The notes beneath the pieces are model-generated. The model worked only from the letters and a program-made list of their open reading frames with translations, was not told the DNA's origin and did not search any database. A DNA stretch of 64,000 nucleotides. Source: Zunongwangia endophytica (GTDB lineage Bacteria; Bacteroidota; Bacteroidia; Flavobacteriales; Flavobacteriaceae). Below, piece after piece: positions 9,701-18,141 of this stretch. Position 1 is the first letter of the stretch. Each line of letters starts with the position of its first letter. The position numbers and the translations under genes are program-made. Location: positions 2,735,501-2,799,500 of the forward strand of contig NZ_JAUFPZ010000002.1 in assembly GCF_030409505.1 (NCBI RefSeq), written 5' to 3'.

Positions 9701-11090
9701 CCTGATTCACACGATTTTCGTCTTCCTGATCGTGACGCATCATCTCGATATAAAGATCATCGCCAAATTCCTGTTTCCACCAAAGCAAAGCTTCCTCGGC
9801 TTGCTTTTCACCAACATTCAGGATTTTACTTGGCACCTCACCATAGAGGTTACCCGTAAGCACGATAATGTCTTCTTTATACTGTTTGATGAATTCCTTA
9901 TCGATACGCGGCACGTAATAAAATCCATCGGTATACGCTCTGGAAGACATTTTTGCCAGATTGTGGTATCCTTTTTTATTCTTGGCTAACATTACCACCT
10001 GGTAGCCATTATCTTTTCTCGATTTATCGGTGTGATTTTCACAAACAAAAAACTCACAGCCAATAATCGCTTTTAATTCTTTAGCTTCAGCAGGCTCACC
10101 GTTAGCAATCGCTTCTTCATTCTTCGCCTTTACACTTTTATTAAAATTCCCCACTTCTTTTACAAAATGGAAAGCGCCCATCATATTCGCATGATCGGTA
10201 AGCGCTACTGCCGGCATATTTTCTTCGCCTGCTGCATTTACAAGATCGGGAATACTAATAGTCGACTGTAATACCGAGAACTGTGAATGATTATGAAGAT
10301 GCGCAAAAGGAACCTCATCTAATTTCTCTAGATTCTCCTCGATTTCTTCCGTAGTAATCTCATCGGTTGGCTGTAATTTCTCCAGCCTTTTTCTAATTGC
10401 TTCGGAAGCTTTCTTAAGATTAATATGCTTTAAACCAATGGGCTGAAACGGCTCGGGATTCGCCTCGATGTAATCTTCAAAATAACCGGGAGAAGCATTA
10501 AGTTTTTCCGCAGAATACGTTCTTTTTCTAACCAATTCTAAGAAACAACGCGTTGTTGCTTCAACATCGGCCGTTGCGTTGTGCGCTTCCCCAAAAGGTT
10601 CTTCAAAAAGATATTCGTGTAATTCGGTAAGTGTTGGTAATTTAAATTTACCTCCACGCCCACCGGGAATCCTACACATCTCTGCCGTAGTTTCTGTACA
10701 GGTATCTAAAACCGGAAGCTCCAGTAACTGGCTATCCATGCCGGCACGATGTAACTCGGCTCCCATAATATTAACATCGAAACCAAGATTTTGACCTACA
10801 ATAAATTTAGTTTTCGCTAAAGCCTCGTTGAATTTCGCTAACATTTCCTGTAGTGAAATTCCTTCTTCTTTTGCCAAATCTGTAGAAATACCGTGTATCC
10901 TTTCAGCATCATAAGGAATATCAAAACCTTCTGGGTGCACCAGATAATCCTGATGTTCTATAAGCCTTCCCATCTCGTCATGTAACTGCCACGCGATCTG
11001 TATACATCTTGGCCAGTTATCAGAATCCGTTAAAGGCGCGTCCCAACGCTTTGGTAATCCGGTAGTTTCGGTATCAAAAATTAAATACAT
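6702..11090 (-). CDS. dnaE: DNA polymerase III alpha subunit with N-terminal proofreading exonuclease domain
   Basis: 1462 residues, about 300 longer than E. coli DnaE. Residues 1-190 form a DnaQ-like DEDDh exonuclease, with motif I DTETTG at 6-11, motif II NLGFD (D105) and motif III H170 plus D175 in HNATAD. A linker leads to the PHP domain (AHLHNHSQFSVLQ near 263-275). The polymerase palm has its catalytic aspartates in PDIDIDF at 689-695, and the C-terminus carries the helix-hairpin-helix and OB-fold regions. It is therefore a replicative polymerase with built-in proofreading. It is first in a minus-strand run with trxA and the DUF58 gene. Confidence 0.95.
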   Translation of the reverse strand: MYLIFDTETTGLPKRWDAPLTDSDNWPRCIQIAWQLHDEMGRLIEHQDYLVHPEGFDIPYDAERIHGISTDLAKEEGISLQEMLAKFNEALAKTKFIVGQNLGFDVNIMGAELHRAGMDSQLLELPVLDTCTETTAEMCRIPGGRGGKFKLPTLTELHEYLFEEPFGEAHNATADVEATTRCFLELVRKRTYSAEKLNASPGYFEDYIEANPEPFQPIGLKHINLKKASEAIRKRLEKLQPTDEITTEEIEENLEKLDEVPFAHLHNHSQFSVLQSTISIPDLVNAAGEENMPAVALTDHANMMGAFHFVKEVGNFNKSVKAKNEEAIANGEPAEAKELKAIIGCEFFVCENHTDKSRKDNGYQVVMLAKNKKGYHNLAKMSSRAYTDGFYYVPRIDKEFIKQYKEDIIVLTGNLYGEVPSKILNVGEKQAEEALLWWKQEFGDDLYIEMMRHDQEDENRVNQVLVEFSKKHDIKLIATNNTYYWNKGDANAHDILLCVKDGEKQATPIGRGRGYRYGLPNQEYYFKTAEEMKNLFKDLPEAISNIKEIVDKIEPFELARDVLLPAFTIPDEFLVEEDKVDGGKRGENAYLKHITFKGAEGRYGDITPDIKERLDFELSVIENTGYPGYFLIVEDFIREARNLDVSVGPGRGSAAGSAVAYCLGITNIDPIKYDLLFERFLNPDRVSMPDIDIDFDDEGRSRVMDYVIGKYGANQVAQIITYGTMAAKSSIRDTARVLDLPLNDADRIAKLIPNTKLGKLFAMDEKTIKSKFRSEEIDSINELLNISEGDDLEAQTVNQARVLEGSVRNTGIHACGVIITPSDITDHVPVSLAKDSDLYVTQFDNSVVEDAGLLKMDFLGLKTLTLIKDTIKIVKGRHGIDLVPDEFPLDDEETYKLFQRGETVGIFQYESPGMQKHMQALKPTVFDDLIAMNALYRPGPMEYIPSFIARKHGDEEISYDLPDMEEYLKETYGITVYQEQVMLLSQKLAGFSKGEADMLRKAMGKKLVALLAQLKPKFIGGGEAKGHPSEVLEKIWKDWEAFASYAFNKSHSTCYAWIAYQTAYLKAHYPAEYMAAVLSNNMNDIKQVTFFMEECKRMKLNVLGPDVNESYYKFSVNKDYAVRFGMGAIKGVGAGAVATIVENRKDENGHYRSIFDMAKRIDLRAANKKAFENLALAGGFDCFKETHRAQYFHDEGDGMSFLEKVVKFAAKFQENENSSQVSLFGEASEVQIPEPSVPPCEEWGTMEKLRREKEVVGIYISGHPLDDFKKEIQYFCNGSLADFRELEKVVNREISFGGVISDVQHRTSKMGKGWAMFTVEDYTESYEFRMFGEEYLKNRHFLVPNSFVHIKAFIKEGWTNKDTGKKGEPRIQFNTFQLLHDIMDSYAKKLTIQLDINDLKEEKIDVLKDIFRSYRGDHKLNFVVYEMKEQLKLHMPSKRQKIKICPELLDTLEAEQVVYKLN

Positions 11091-11152
11091 TGGCTCTTAG
11101 TTATTTATACCCTGTATGAAGAAAAAGGGTAATTCAGCAACATCTTATCTTG

Positions 11153-11160
11153 CAAAACTA
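11153..11160 (-). promoter_or_regulatory. possible -7 box of dnaE
   Basis: Reads TAGTTTTG on the minus strand, matching TAnnTTTG. It lies 63 bases before the dnaE ATG. The -33 element is weak (a T-run, no clear TTTG), so the call rests on one box and position. Confidence 0.4.
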
Positions 11161-11217
11161 AGCATAATTTCAGTTGAGAAAAAGTGTGTTTTTCAACAAT
11201 TATTAACCATTAAAAAA

Positions 11218-11257
11218 GCCTCACGGTAATTGAAGTAAAACTCCTTTTCCGTGAGGC
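11218..11257 (-). terminator. terminator after the DUF2383 gene
   Basis: Perfect 9-bp stem GCCTCACGG (11218-11226) with CCGTGAGGC (11249-11257) and a 22-base loop. A T-run follows on the minus strand. It is 72 bases past the stop of the gene at 11330. Confidence 0.8.
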
Positions 11258-11329
11258 TCGATACGAACATTAAAACTACTACTACTTCAATCAAACATCT
11301 ATTCGCATCATAACTTTATTTTATTTCTT

Positions 11330-11779
11330 CTAGTCAAATTTATACTCAAGAGACTTTACTTCTTTTAATGAAGCCAAAATTGAATTTTTCTGTTTCAACA
11401 AAATGTTTTGAGTAGATGCCGGCACATTGGTATCGTCTAAGATCTTTTGGTATTCTTCAACAGCTACTTCTTCTCCTCTAATAGCTTCCTCTAAAACTGC
11501 TTCTTCTTTATTTCCAGAAAGTGCTGTTTTTAGATTCATCCATGTGCGGTGAGCATCACCGGCTAAACTAGAACCCTTATCTGGCACTTCGCCATAATTT
11601 CTAATTTCAGACTTTAATTCGTGTCCAAAATCATATCTTTCCTGTGCTCTTTCAGTGAAAAAAGATTTTAGTTTATCGTTCTTTATATTTTCCGCTGCAA
11701 ACTTGTAACCCTTTTCAGCGTCATAATTTTTTTCCAACAGATCATTTAGCTTTTCTGATACTTCTTCTGAATATTTCAT
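11330..11779 (-). CDS. DUF2383 / PA2169-family four-helix-bundle protein
   Basis: 149 residues, almost all helical and charged, with no signal peptide. The pattern L-x-x-L-L-E-K-N-Y-D-A-E-K-G-Y near the N-terminus, E-R-A-Q-E-R-Y in the middle and EAIRGEEVAVEEYQK in the third helix match the ferritin-like DUF2383 family. Glutamates and a histidine (H54) are placed as in ferritin-like bundles, but iron binding is not shown. Homologues are often stress- or stationary-phase-induced. It is monocistronic, with its own terminator. Confidence 0.82.
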   Translation of the reverse strand: MKYSEEVSEKLNDLLEKNYDAEKGYKFAAENIKNDKLKSFFTERAQERYDFGHELKSEIRNYGEVPDKGSSLAGDAHRTWMNLKTALSGNKEEAVLEEAIRGEEVAVEEYQKILDDTNVPASTQNILLKQKNSILASLKEVKSLEYKFD

Positions 11780-11976
11780 AATCTTTTTTTTTATTGTTTT
11801 GTGAAGTAAATCTACAACGCAAATACCGCCGCAACAACCTATTTAACAGGGTTTAGCACTAATTAACTGCTTTTAACAAGAGTGCAGGATTTTACTGATT
11901 TTTATTGTCTTTTATTTAGTATTGATATGAGTTCATTATCATTCTAGAAGCGTTACAATATTTTATTGCCAAGGTC

Positions 11977-12005
11977 TTGTATATTAGAAAAATGTAGTAT
12001 CTTTG
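11977..12005 (+). promoter_or_regulatory. promoter of rpsP-rimM
   Basis: TTG at 11977-11979, 18 bases, then TATCTTTG at 11998-12005, a good match to the Bacteroidota housekeeping promoter. The rpsP ATG is 46 bases further on. Confidence 0.75.
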
Positions 12006-12051
12006 CAGCCTTATTAATAATAGGGGTCGGGAACCCCATAAATTAATTTTT

Positions 12052-12600
12052 ATGCCTGTAAAAATAAGATTACAAAGACACGGTAAAAAAGGAAAACCTT
12101 TTTACTGGATCGTAGCGGCTGACGCTCGTTCAAAAAGAGATGGTAAATTCTTAGACAAAGTAGGAATTTATAATCCAAATACGAATCCTGCAACAATCGA
12201 ATTAGATGTTGACGGTGCTGTAAAATGGTTGCAAAATGGAGCACAGCCAACTGATACTGCTCGTGCTATCCTTTCTTACAAAGGTGCATTGCTTAAAAAT
12301 CACCTTGCTGGTGGTGTTAGAAAAGGCGCTTTAACTGAAGAAGAAGCTGAGAAGAAATTCCAGGCTTGGTTAGATGAAAAAGAAAGCAAAATCAACGACA
12401 AGAAAGAAAATCTTACGAAAGCAGAACAAGAAGCTAGAGATAAAGCTTTAGCTGCTGAGAAAGAAGTAAATGCTAAGCGTGAAGCTGCCGCTGCTGAAGC
12501 TGCTGCAGTTACAGAAGAAGGCGAGCCAGAAGCTGATGTTAACAAAGAAGTTGACGAAGCTACAGGTGAAGAAGCTAAGACTGAAGAAAAACAAGGTTAA
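12052..12600 (+). CDS. rpsP: 30S ribosomal protein S16 with acidic/alanine-rich tail
   Basis: 182 residues. Residues 1-80 are a standard S16 (VKIRLQRHGKKGKPFYWIV, then ARSKRDGKFLDKVGIYNP). The remaining ~100 residues form a low-complexity, Glu/Ala/Lys-rich helical tail that E. coli S16 (82 residues) lacks. Long S16 tails are common in Bacteroidota. S16 is an early-assembly protein of the 30S body. rimM follows after 14 bases, a conserved pairing, because RimM acts in maturation of the same subunit. Confidence 0.96.
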   Translation: MPVKIRLQRHGKKGKPFYWIVAADARSKRDGKFLDKVGIYNPNTNPATIELDVDGAVKWLQNGAQPTDTARAILSYKGALLKNHLAGGVRKGALTEEEAEKKFQAWLDEKESKINDKKENLTKAEQEARDKALAAEKEVNAKREAAAAEAAAVTEEGEPEADVNKEVDEATGEEAKTEEKQG

Positions 12601-12614
12601 TTTACTAGCTGACG

Positions 12615-13142
12615 ATGACTAAAGAAGAATGTTTCTACTTAGGTAAAATCGTTAGTAAATATAGCTTTAAAGGGGAACTCCTTATCAAATTAGATACAGA
12701 CGAACCCGAATTGTACACAGAAATGGAATCAGTTTTCGTTGAATACAACGATAATCTGGTTCCATTTTTTATTGAAAAAAGTTCCTTACACAAAAGCACA
12801 CTCCTACGTGCTAAGATCGAAGATATCGCCACTGAAGATGATGCAGACGACATGATTGGCTGCGAACTTTATCTTCCACTTACTTTCCTTCCTGAACTGG
12901 ACGAAGATCAGTTCTATTATCACGAAATTATAGGTTTTAAGGTTATTGATGCCGAACATGGCGATATTGGTATAATCACTTCAATAAACGACAGCACCGC
13001 TCAGGCTTTATTCGAAATTAAAAAAGACGGTAAAGAAATTCTGATACCGATGAATGATGAATTTATCGAAAAAATCGACAAGCCGAAGCAAACCATCCAC
13101 CTCACCACTCCTGAAGGACTTATTGACCTGTATTTAGGCTAG
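12615..13142 (+). CDS. rimM: 16S rRNA processing protein RimM
   Basis: 175 residues, the normal length. The N-terminal RimM domain starts with LGKIVSKYSFKGELLIK, and a C-terminal PRC-barrel follows (FYYHEIIGFKVIDAEHGDIG). A conserved ILIPMNDEFI segment lies near residue 140. It binds S19 and helps late 30S maturation. It is co-transcribed with rpsP. Confidence 0.95.
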   Translation: MTKEECFYLGKIVSKYSFKGELLIKLDTDEPELYTEMESVFVEYNDNLVPFFIEKSSLHKSTLLRAKIEDIATEDDADDMIGCELYLPLTFLPELDEDQFYYHEIIGFKVIDAEHGDIGIITSINDSTAQALFEIKKDGKEILIPMNDEFIEKIDKPKQTIHLTTPEGLIDLYLG

Positions 13143-13413
13143 AAGCTAGAGAATAGGCCAGAGAATATAGAAAAAGATAAAAGAATCAGGATTCAAGAAC
13201 TAAGATGGAATTTTGAATTGTTTCCGCTGAATTCTTTTCTGTTTATAATTCATAACTTATTGATAATTGTTTACGCCACCTGCTACTGCCGATTAAAGGA
13301 CTATTATAAGTTACTCGAAGAGATAAATATGAGAGTTTAAAAACTACGCAAAATTAATTTCAACACAATAATCTGAATTTGATTATCCGTAATCTGTGAT
13401 AGTTATTTATTTT

Positions 13414-13500
13414 CGTCATTCCGGACTTGATCCGGAATCTCCTACGGTATTGAAAAACATGAACTTGTGGCTGAGACCCTGAATCAAGTTCAGGGTGACG
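13414..13500. repeat. paired covarying hairpin repeat
   Basis: Two 28-base units in inverted orientation, 13414-13441 and 13473-13500, share the frame CGTCA...CTTGA...TCTC. Each unit is itself a hairpin. In the left unit TTCCGGA pairs with TCCGGAA around CTTGA; in the right unit CCCTGAA pairs with TTCAGGG around TCAAG. The stem bases differ between units but pairing is kept, so structure and not sequence is conserved. This resembles the 'GTCA...CTTGATTCAGG...' intergenic repeat family seen in many Bacteroidota. The rest of the 548-base gap 13143-13690 shows only AT-rich remnants. Confidence 0.75.
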
Positions 13501-13601
13501 ACAGCTTATTATGATTCATTCCTGATATTCATAACTGAATTAATTTAACTGAAGTTATTGCGGGTCTGAAGCGATTCTATTCGTCATTGGGCTAAAAATA
13601 A

Positions 13602-13633
13602 AAACCTCACAGGTTTTAAAACCTGTGAGGTTT
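13602..13633. terminator. perfect 32-base palindrome, terminator after leuS
   Basis: A perfect inverted repeat: AAACCTCACAGGTTTT, then its exact complement. It lies 57 bases past the leuS stop (minus) and is flanked by A/T runs, so it can act in both directions. Confidence 0.75.
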
Positions 13634-13690
13634 AATGTATTATTTTAAAAATTAGCTGAGAGCTTAGCGCTAATAGCTATAAGCCAAAAA

Positions 13691-16600
13691 CTACCCTACA
13701 ATATTTACAATCTTACCTGGAACTACGATTACCTTTTTAGGAGTTCTTCCGTCTAATTGTTTTTGAGTTCGTTCGTCTTCCATTACCGTTTTCTCAATCT
13801 CATCTTTACTCATATCCATTGGTAATTCCATGGTAAAACGCATTTTTCCGTTGAATGAAATTGGATAATTTTTAGTACTTTCTACTAAAAATTTCTCTTC
13901 GAATTCGGGGTATTTAGCCGTTACAATAGATTCTGAATATCCAAGTTTACTCCAAAGTTCTTCAGCAATATGTGGCGCATAAGGCGCTATTAAAACTGCT
14001 AAAGGTTCTAATATTTCACGGCTATTGCACTTTTGGGCATTTAATTCATTCACGCAAATCATAAATGTAGAAACCGAAGTATTAAAACTGAAATTCTCGA
14101 TATCTTCGGTTACTTTTTTAATGGTTTTATGTAACGTTTTTAGAGAATCTGCTGAGGCTTTTTCCTCTGAAACTTCAAATTGGTCGTTTTTGAAGTATAA
14201 TTTCCAAAGTTTTTTTAAGAAGTTATGCACTCCTGTAATTCCGGCAGTATTCCAAGGTTTTGCCTGATCGATTGGCCCTAAGAACATTTCGTACATACGT
14301 AAAGTATCTGCTCCATAATCTTCACAAATATCATCTGGATTTACCACATTATATTTGGACTTCGACATCTTTTCAACCTCTCGAGAAACTATCAATTTAC
14401 CTTCGCTTCTAAACAGTTCACTTGGATCAATATCCATATCATACCAATCGGCCAGAGAGACTTCATCTTCAATTTCATTACTTAGATTTATAAAATCGAT
14501 TGGAACCACTATTTTATTTAATGAAAAGTATATTTGCTCAACATCAAAACCTGAAGTCTCAAAAAATTCCTTAATTAGATCAGCTTCAAAAACATCAGTC
14601 AATTTAAACTTGATACCAGTAATTACAGATTCAGAGTTCTTATCTTCCAATAACTTCCATGAAACTAAACGACCGTCAAAAACTTCATCGAATAAACTAT
14701 CAAAATTTCTATCTTTTTCTTTTAATTCTTCTGAAGTTAAATTTTCACTAGCTCCATAATAGTAACCTGAATTGATTCTATAGGTAAAAGCACTCGTCCC
14801 CAAAATCATTCCCTGATTGATCAGCTTTTTAAAAGGTTCTTCCACTTTTAAATGTCCGCGATCTTTTAAGAATTTGGTCCAGAATCTAGAATATAATAAA
14901 TGGCCGGTTGCATGCTCGCTTCCGCCGATATATAAATCTACATTTTCCCAGTAATCTAAAGCTGCTTCCGAAGCAAAAACCTCATCATTAGCGGCATCCA
15001 TATAACGGAATAAATACCAGCTACTTCCAGCCCAACCCGGCATCGTGTTGAGCTCTAATGGAAATACCGTTTTATCATCGATCTTATCGTTGCTTACTAC
15101 TTGATTCGCGGTAGTATCCCAAGCCCAATCTGTAGCGTTTCCTAATGGTGGCTCACCGGTTTCGGTCGGTAAATACTTTTCTACTTCTGGAAGATGTAAT
15201 GGTAAATGTTCTATATCGATTATTTGCGGCAAACCATTTACATAATAAACCGGAAATGGCTCTCCCCAATAACGCTGGCGAGAAAATACTGCATCTCTTA
15301 ATCGGTAATTTGTTTTACCATAACCGCAATCTAATTCTTCTAATTTAAGAATCGCTTTTTGTAGCGCTTCTTTATATTTTAATCCGCTTAAGAAATCGGA
15401 ATTTGAAATTACCGTTCCTTCTTTACCGCTATGGGCTTCTTCAGAAATATCGGCATTTTCGAAAATATTCTTTATCGGAATTTCGAAATGCTTAGCAAAA
15501 TCGTAATCACGTTGATCTCCGCATGGTACTGCCATTACAGCTCCGGTTCCGTAACCCGCTAATACATAATCCCCAATCCAAACCGGGATTGGCTCTTTAG
15601 TAAACGGATGTTCTGCATAAGCTCCCGTAAAAGCACCGGTTATTGTTTTTACATCGGCCATTCGCTCACGCTCACTACGCTTTGCACTTGCTTCGATGTA
15701 TGCTTCTACTTCTTCTCGCTGAGCCTCAGTAGTTATTTCTTTTACTAAATCGTGCTCTGGAGCTAAGGTCATAAACGTAACTCCAAAAATTGTATCTGGA
15801 CGAGTAGTAAAAACACCAACTTGATGCTCGGTTCCCTGAATTTTAAAATCTACATGTGCTCCAACGGATTTCCCGATCCAGTTACGCTGACTTTCTTTTA
15901 AACTGTCAGTCCAATCCAGCTCTTCCAAGCCTTTGAGTAAACGTTCTGCAAATGCAGAGATTCGCATACTCCATTGGGTCATTTTTTTACGAACAACCGG
16001 ATAACCGCCACGTTCTGAAACTCCGTTTACAATCTCGTCGTTTGCTAAAACTGTACCCAATTGCGGGCACCAGTTTACTTCAGTTTCAGCTAAATAAGTA
16101 AGTCTATATTTTAATAAAACCTGTTGTTTTTCTTCGGAAGAAAAATTATTCCATTCTTCTGCTGAAAAAGCCTCGATATTATCATCACAAGCTGCTTTTA
16201 TTCTTGTATTTCCTTCCGCAGCAAAAATTGTAGAAAGTTCTGAAATAGGACGAGATTTATCAACTTCAACATCGTACCAAGATTCGAAAAGCTCGCTAAA
16301 AATCCACTGCGTCCATTTGTAATAATCAGGATTACTAGTACGTACTTCTCTACTCCAATCGAAACTAAATCCAATTTTATCTAATTGCTCACGATATCTT
16401 GCAATGTTATTTTTAGTAGTAATTGCAGGGTGCTGGCCGGTTTGTATAGCATATTGTTCCGCCGGAAGCCCAAAACTATCGTAACCTTGTGGATGCAAAA
16501 CATTAAAACCTTTGTGACGTTTGTAACGTGCATAAATATCACTAGCAATATATCCTAATGGATGCCCAACATGCAATCCCGCTCCCGAAGGATAAGGAAA

Positions 16601-16714
16601 CATATCGAGTACGTAATATTTTGGCTTATCTGAAGTATTAGATGCTTTAAAAGTCTGGTTTTCTGCCCAGTGCTTTTGCCATTTGGCTTCAATTTCGTTG
16701 AAGTTGTAGTTCAT
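13691..16714 (-). CDS. leuS: leucyl-tRNA synthetase
   Basis: 1007 residues; E. coli LeuRS is 860. The HIGH motif is HVGH at 48-51 in PYPSGAGLHVGHPLGY, and KMSKS is at 782-786. The editing domain is present (TTRPDTIFG, GTGAVMAVPCGDQRD). Extra length is concentrated between GMILG near residue 634 and KMSKS. That stretch is about 148 residues against about 60 in E. coli, an enlarged leucine-specific insertion rich in Asp and Glu. A shorter insertion near 150-200 is also visible. It charges tRNA-Leu in the cytoplasm. It stands alone on the minus strand. Confidence 0.97.
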   Translation of the reverse strand: MNYNFNEIEAKWQKHWAENQTFKASNTSDKPKYYVLDMFPYPSGAGLHVGHPLGYIASDIYARYKRHKGFNVLHPQGYDSFGLPAEQYAIQTGQHPAITTKNNIARYREQLDKIGFSFDWSREVRTSNPDYYKWTQWIFSELFESWYDVEVDKSRPISELSTIFAAEGNTRIKAACDDNIEAFSAEEWNNFSSEEKQQVLLKYRLTYLAETEVNWCPQLGTVLANDEIVNGVSERGGYPVVRKKMTQWSMRISAFAERLLKGLEELDWTDSLKESQRNWIGKSVGAHVDFKIQGTEHQVGVFTTRPDTIFGVTFMTLAPEHDLVKEITTEAQREEVEAYIEASAKRSERERMADVKTITGAFTGAYAEHPFTKEPIPVWIGDYVLAGYGTGAVMAVPCGDQRDYDFAKHFEIPIKNIFENADISEEAHSGKEGTVISNSDFLSGLKYKEALQKAILKLEELDCGYGKTNYRLRDAVFSRQRYWGEPFPVYYVNGLPQIIDIEHLPLHLPEVEKYLPTETGEPPLGNATDWAWDTTANQVVSNDKIDDKTVFPLELNTMPGWAGSSWYLFRYMDAANDEVFASEAALDYWENVDLYIGGSEHATGHLLYSRFWTKFLKDRGHLKVEEPFKKLINQGMILGTSAFTYRINSGYYYGASENLTSEELKEKDRNFDSLFDEVFDGRLVSWKLLEDKNSESVITGIKFKLTDVFEADLIKEFFETSGFDVEQIYFSLNKIVVPIDFINLSNEIEDEVSLADWYDMDIDPSELFRSEGKLIVSREVEKMSKSKYNVVNPDDICEDYGADTLRMYEMFLGPIDQAKPWNTAGITGVHNFLKKLWKLYFKNDQFEVSEEKASADSLKTLHKTIKKVTEDIENFSFNTSVSTFMICVNELNAQKCNSREILEPLAVLIAPYAPHIAEELWSKLGYSESIVTAKYPEFEEKFLVESTKNYPISFNGKMRFTMELPMDMSKDEIEKTVMEDERTQKQLDGRTPKKVIVVPGKIVNIVG

Positions 16715-16801
16715 TTCTATCTATTTCTGAAGGTCCTAACGGACTTTATTTTAGTCGGAATTTTACTGAATTCCGTGATCATCAATAATTAACAATGCCC
16801 G

Positions 16802-16809
16802 CAAATTTA
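16802..16809 (-). promoter_or_regulatory. possible -7 box of leuS
   Basis: Reads TAAATTTG on the minus strand, 88 bases before the leuS ATG. The -33 position carries only TTTC, so this is a partial match to the consensus. Confidence 0.45.
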
Positions 16810-16922
16810 CAATTTTAAAATGGTTGGAAATAATTAAGATTGGAAATAGGTTTGATGGATAGTTGAAAGTTTACGGCTGACGGTTTACAGCATTTAATGT
16901 TTAATAATTAGAGAATCTTAAT

Positions 16923-16949
16923 GAGATTCTAATCAAGTTCAGCATGACG
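16923..16949. repeat. degenerate half copy of the hairpin repeat at 13414-13500
   Basis: GAGATTCT-AATCAAG-TTCAGCATGACG matches the right-hand unit of the element at 13473-13500 in frame and order, but its stem pairing is damaged. The surrounding gap 16715-17039 has no gene. Its end (17016-17043) repeats, with three differences, the 28 bases at 6071-6098. Confidence 0.55.
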
Positions 16950-17039
16950 CTAATGAAGAAATTAAATTCAACAATCGAAATTCAACATTTTTAATCTAAC
17001 TTCTATTATCTATTCTCTAACCTCTAAAAGCGAAGCGGT

Positions 17040-17963
17040 CTAATTTCTCGCTTCTTTTTCCATCGGCAGTAATGCGCGATAAATAAATTCGTTTACGGGA
17101 GTTTCAATTCCCAATTTTTTGCCTTGCTTTACGATATATCCATTAAAGTTTTCTAATTCAGAAGGACGTCCCGCCATAATATCTCGTTGCGTTGAAGCTG
17201 TTGCTGTGAGTCCCTGCTTTCCGATAAATTGAAATAGCTGTTCTACATCTTCATCATCAAAATTAATCCCTTTTGCTTGTGCGATGGCTTGGATTTCAAG
17301 ACCGGTTTTCTTCAAAATATCTTGTAAGTAATCGTCTTGCCACATTTTACCAATACTTACACGAGTTAATCCTCCTAATCCGCTAACGGTAGCAATAAAA
17401 GCAAACTTTCGCCACACTTCTCTAAATATATCTCCCGGAACAATCGCTTTAAAACCAGAATTGTTAAAAACTTGCTTCAATTTTAAAACGCGCTCTGACT
17501 TTTCATTATCCAACTCACCAAAAATAAGTTCAGGATCAAACTGAAAATGATTGATTACTCCCGGCGCTTCTTTTTTACTATAAATTTTACAAAATCCGGC
17601 TAAAACATTCTGTTTAGGTAATATTCCCTGAAGTTTTTCCATATTATCAGCACCATTTTGCAAGGGCAACACCATGGTATTTTCAGAAATAATCGATTTT
17701 AATTTGCTAGCTGCATCGGTAATCTGCCAGGATTTTAGACCCAGAATTACCAAATCTGGTGTCTCTATTTCACTAAGCTTATCTGTAGCTTTTACATCTT
17801 TCACTAAAAAATCACCGTTGACACTTTTTACGGTAAGTCCGTTTTCTTTTATCGCTTTTAAATGTTCATTTCTGGCAATAAAGCTTACATCTTGTCCTGC
17901 TTGCGCTAAACGCCCTCCAAAATAACCACCAACGCCACCAGTGCCATAAATTAGAATTTTCAT
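17040..17963 (-). CDS. 2-dehydropantoate 2-reductase family protein (ApbA/PanE)
   Basis: 307 residues from the ATG at 17963; an upstream in-frame start at 17990 adds only MKFRIKIKT and is less likely. The N-terminal Rossmann motif is ILIYGTGGVGGYFGGRLA. The family lysine is probably in GLKSWQ near residues 90-100, followed by PLQNGADN, which binds substrate and cofactor. The C-terminal helical domain has SELENFNGYIVKQGKKLG, the family signature. It reduces ketopantoate to pantoate with NADPH in coenzyme A synthesis. Many paralogues act on other 2-keto acids, so the substrate is not certain. Confidence 0.85.
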   Translation of the reverse strand: MKILIYGTGGVGGYFGGRLAQAGQDVSFIARNEHLKAIKENGLTVKSVNGDFLVKDVKATDKLSEIETPDLVILGLKSWQITDAASKLKSIISENTMVLPLQNGADNMEKLQGILPKQNVLAGFCKIYSKKEAPGVINHFQFDPELIFGELDNEKSERVLKLKQVFNNSGFKAIVPGDIFREVWRKFAFIATVSGLGGLTRVSIGKMWQDDYLQDILKKTGLEIQAIAQAKGINFDDEDVEQLFQFIGKQGLTATASTQRDIMAGRPSELENFNGYIVKQGKKLGIETPVNEFIYRALLPMEKEARN

Positions 17964-18141
17964 AGTTTTAATTTTTATTCTGAATTTCATTAATTTTTAG
18001 CCAAAATTGTAATCCCTTTACGGATAATTTATGCTTATTTCTTCAAATTTAAACTTCTAAGAATAATTAGTAAAGTTTGCACGTTAAGAAAGTTAGGAAA
18101 CCATTTACTTTATTATTTTTACAAAAAATTGGTAGCTGTAT

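Noticed and set aside
12300-12545. Minus-strand Ser/Ala-rich frame in rpsP
   Set aside because: This is the antisense of the Glu/Ala/Lys-rich S16 tail, which always gives long open Ser/Phe/Ala frames.
13141-13200. Tandem AGAGAATA-like units after rimM as a CRISPR-like array
   Set aside because: The units are too short and irregular with no unique spacers; better seen as simple-sequence remnants.
14355-14759. 134-codon plus-strand frame inside leuS
   Set aside because: It is antisense to the acidic insertion of LeuRS. Its length comes from the base composition there and no family features are seen.
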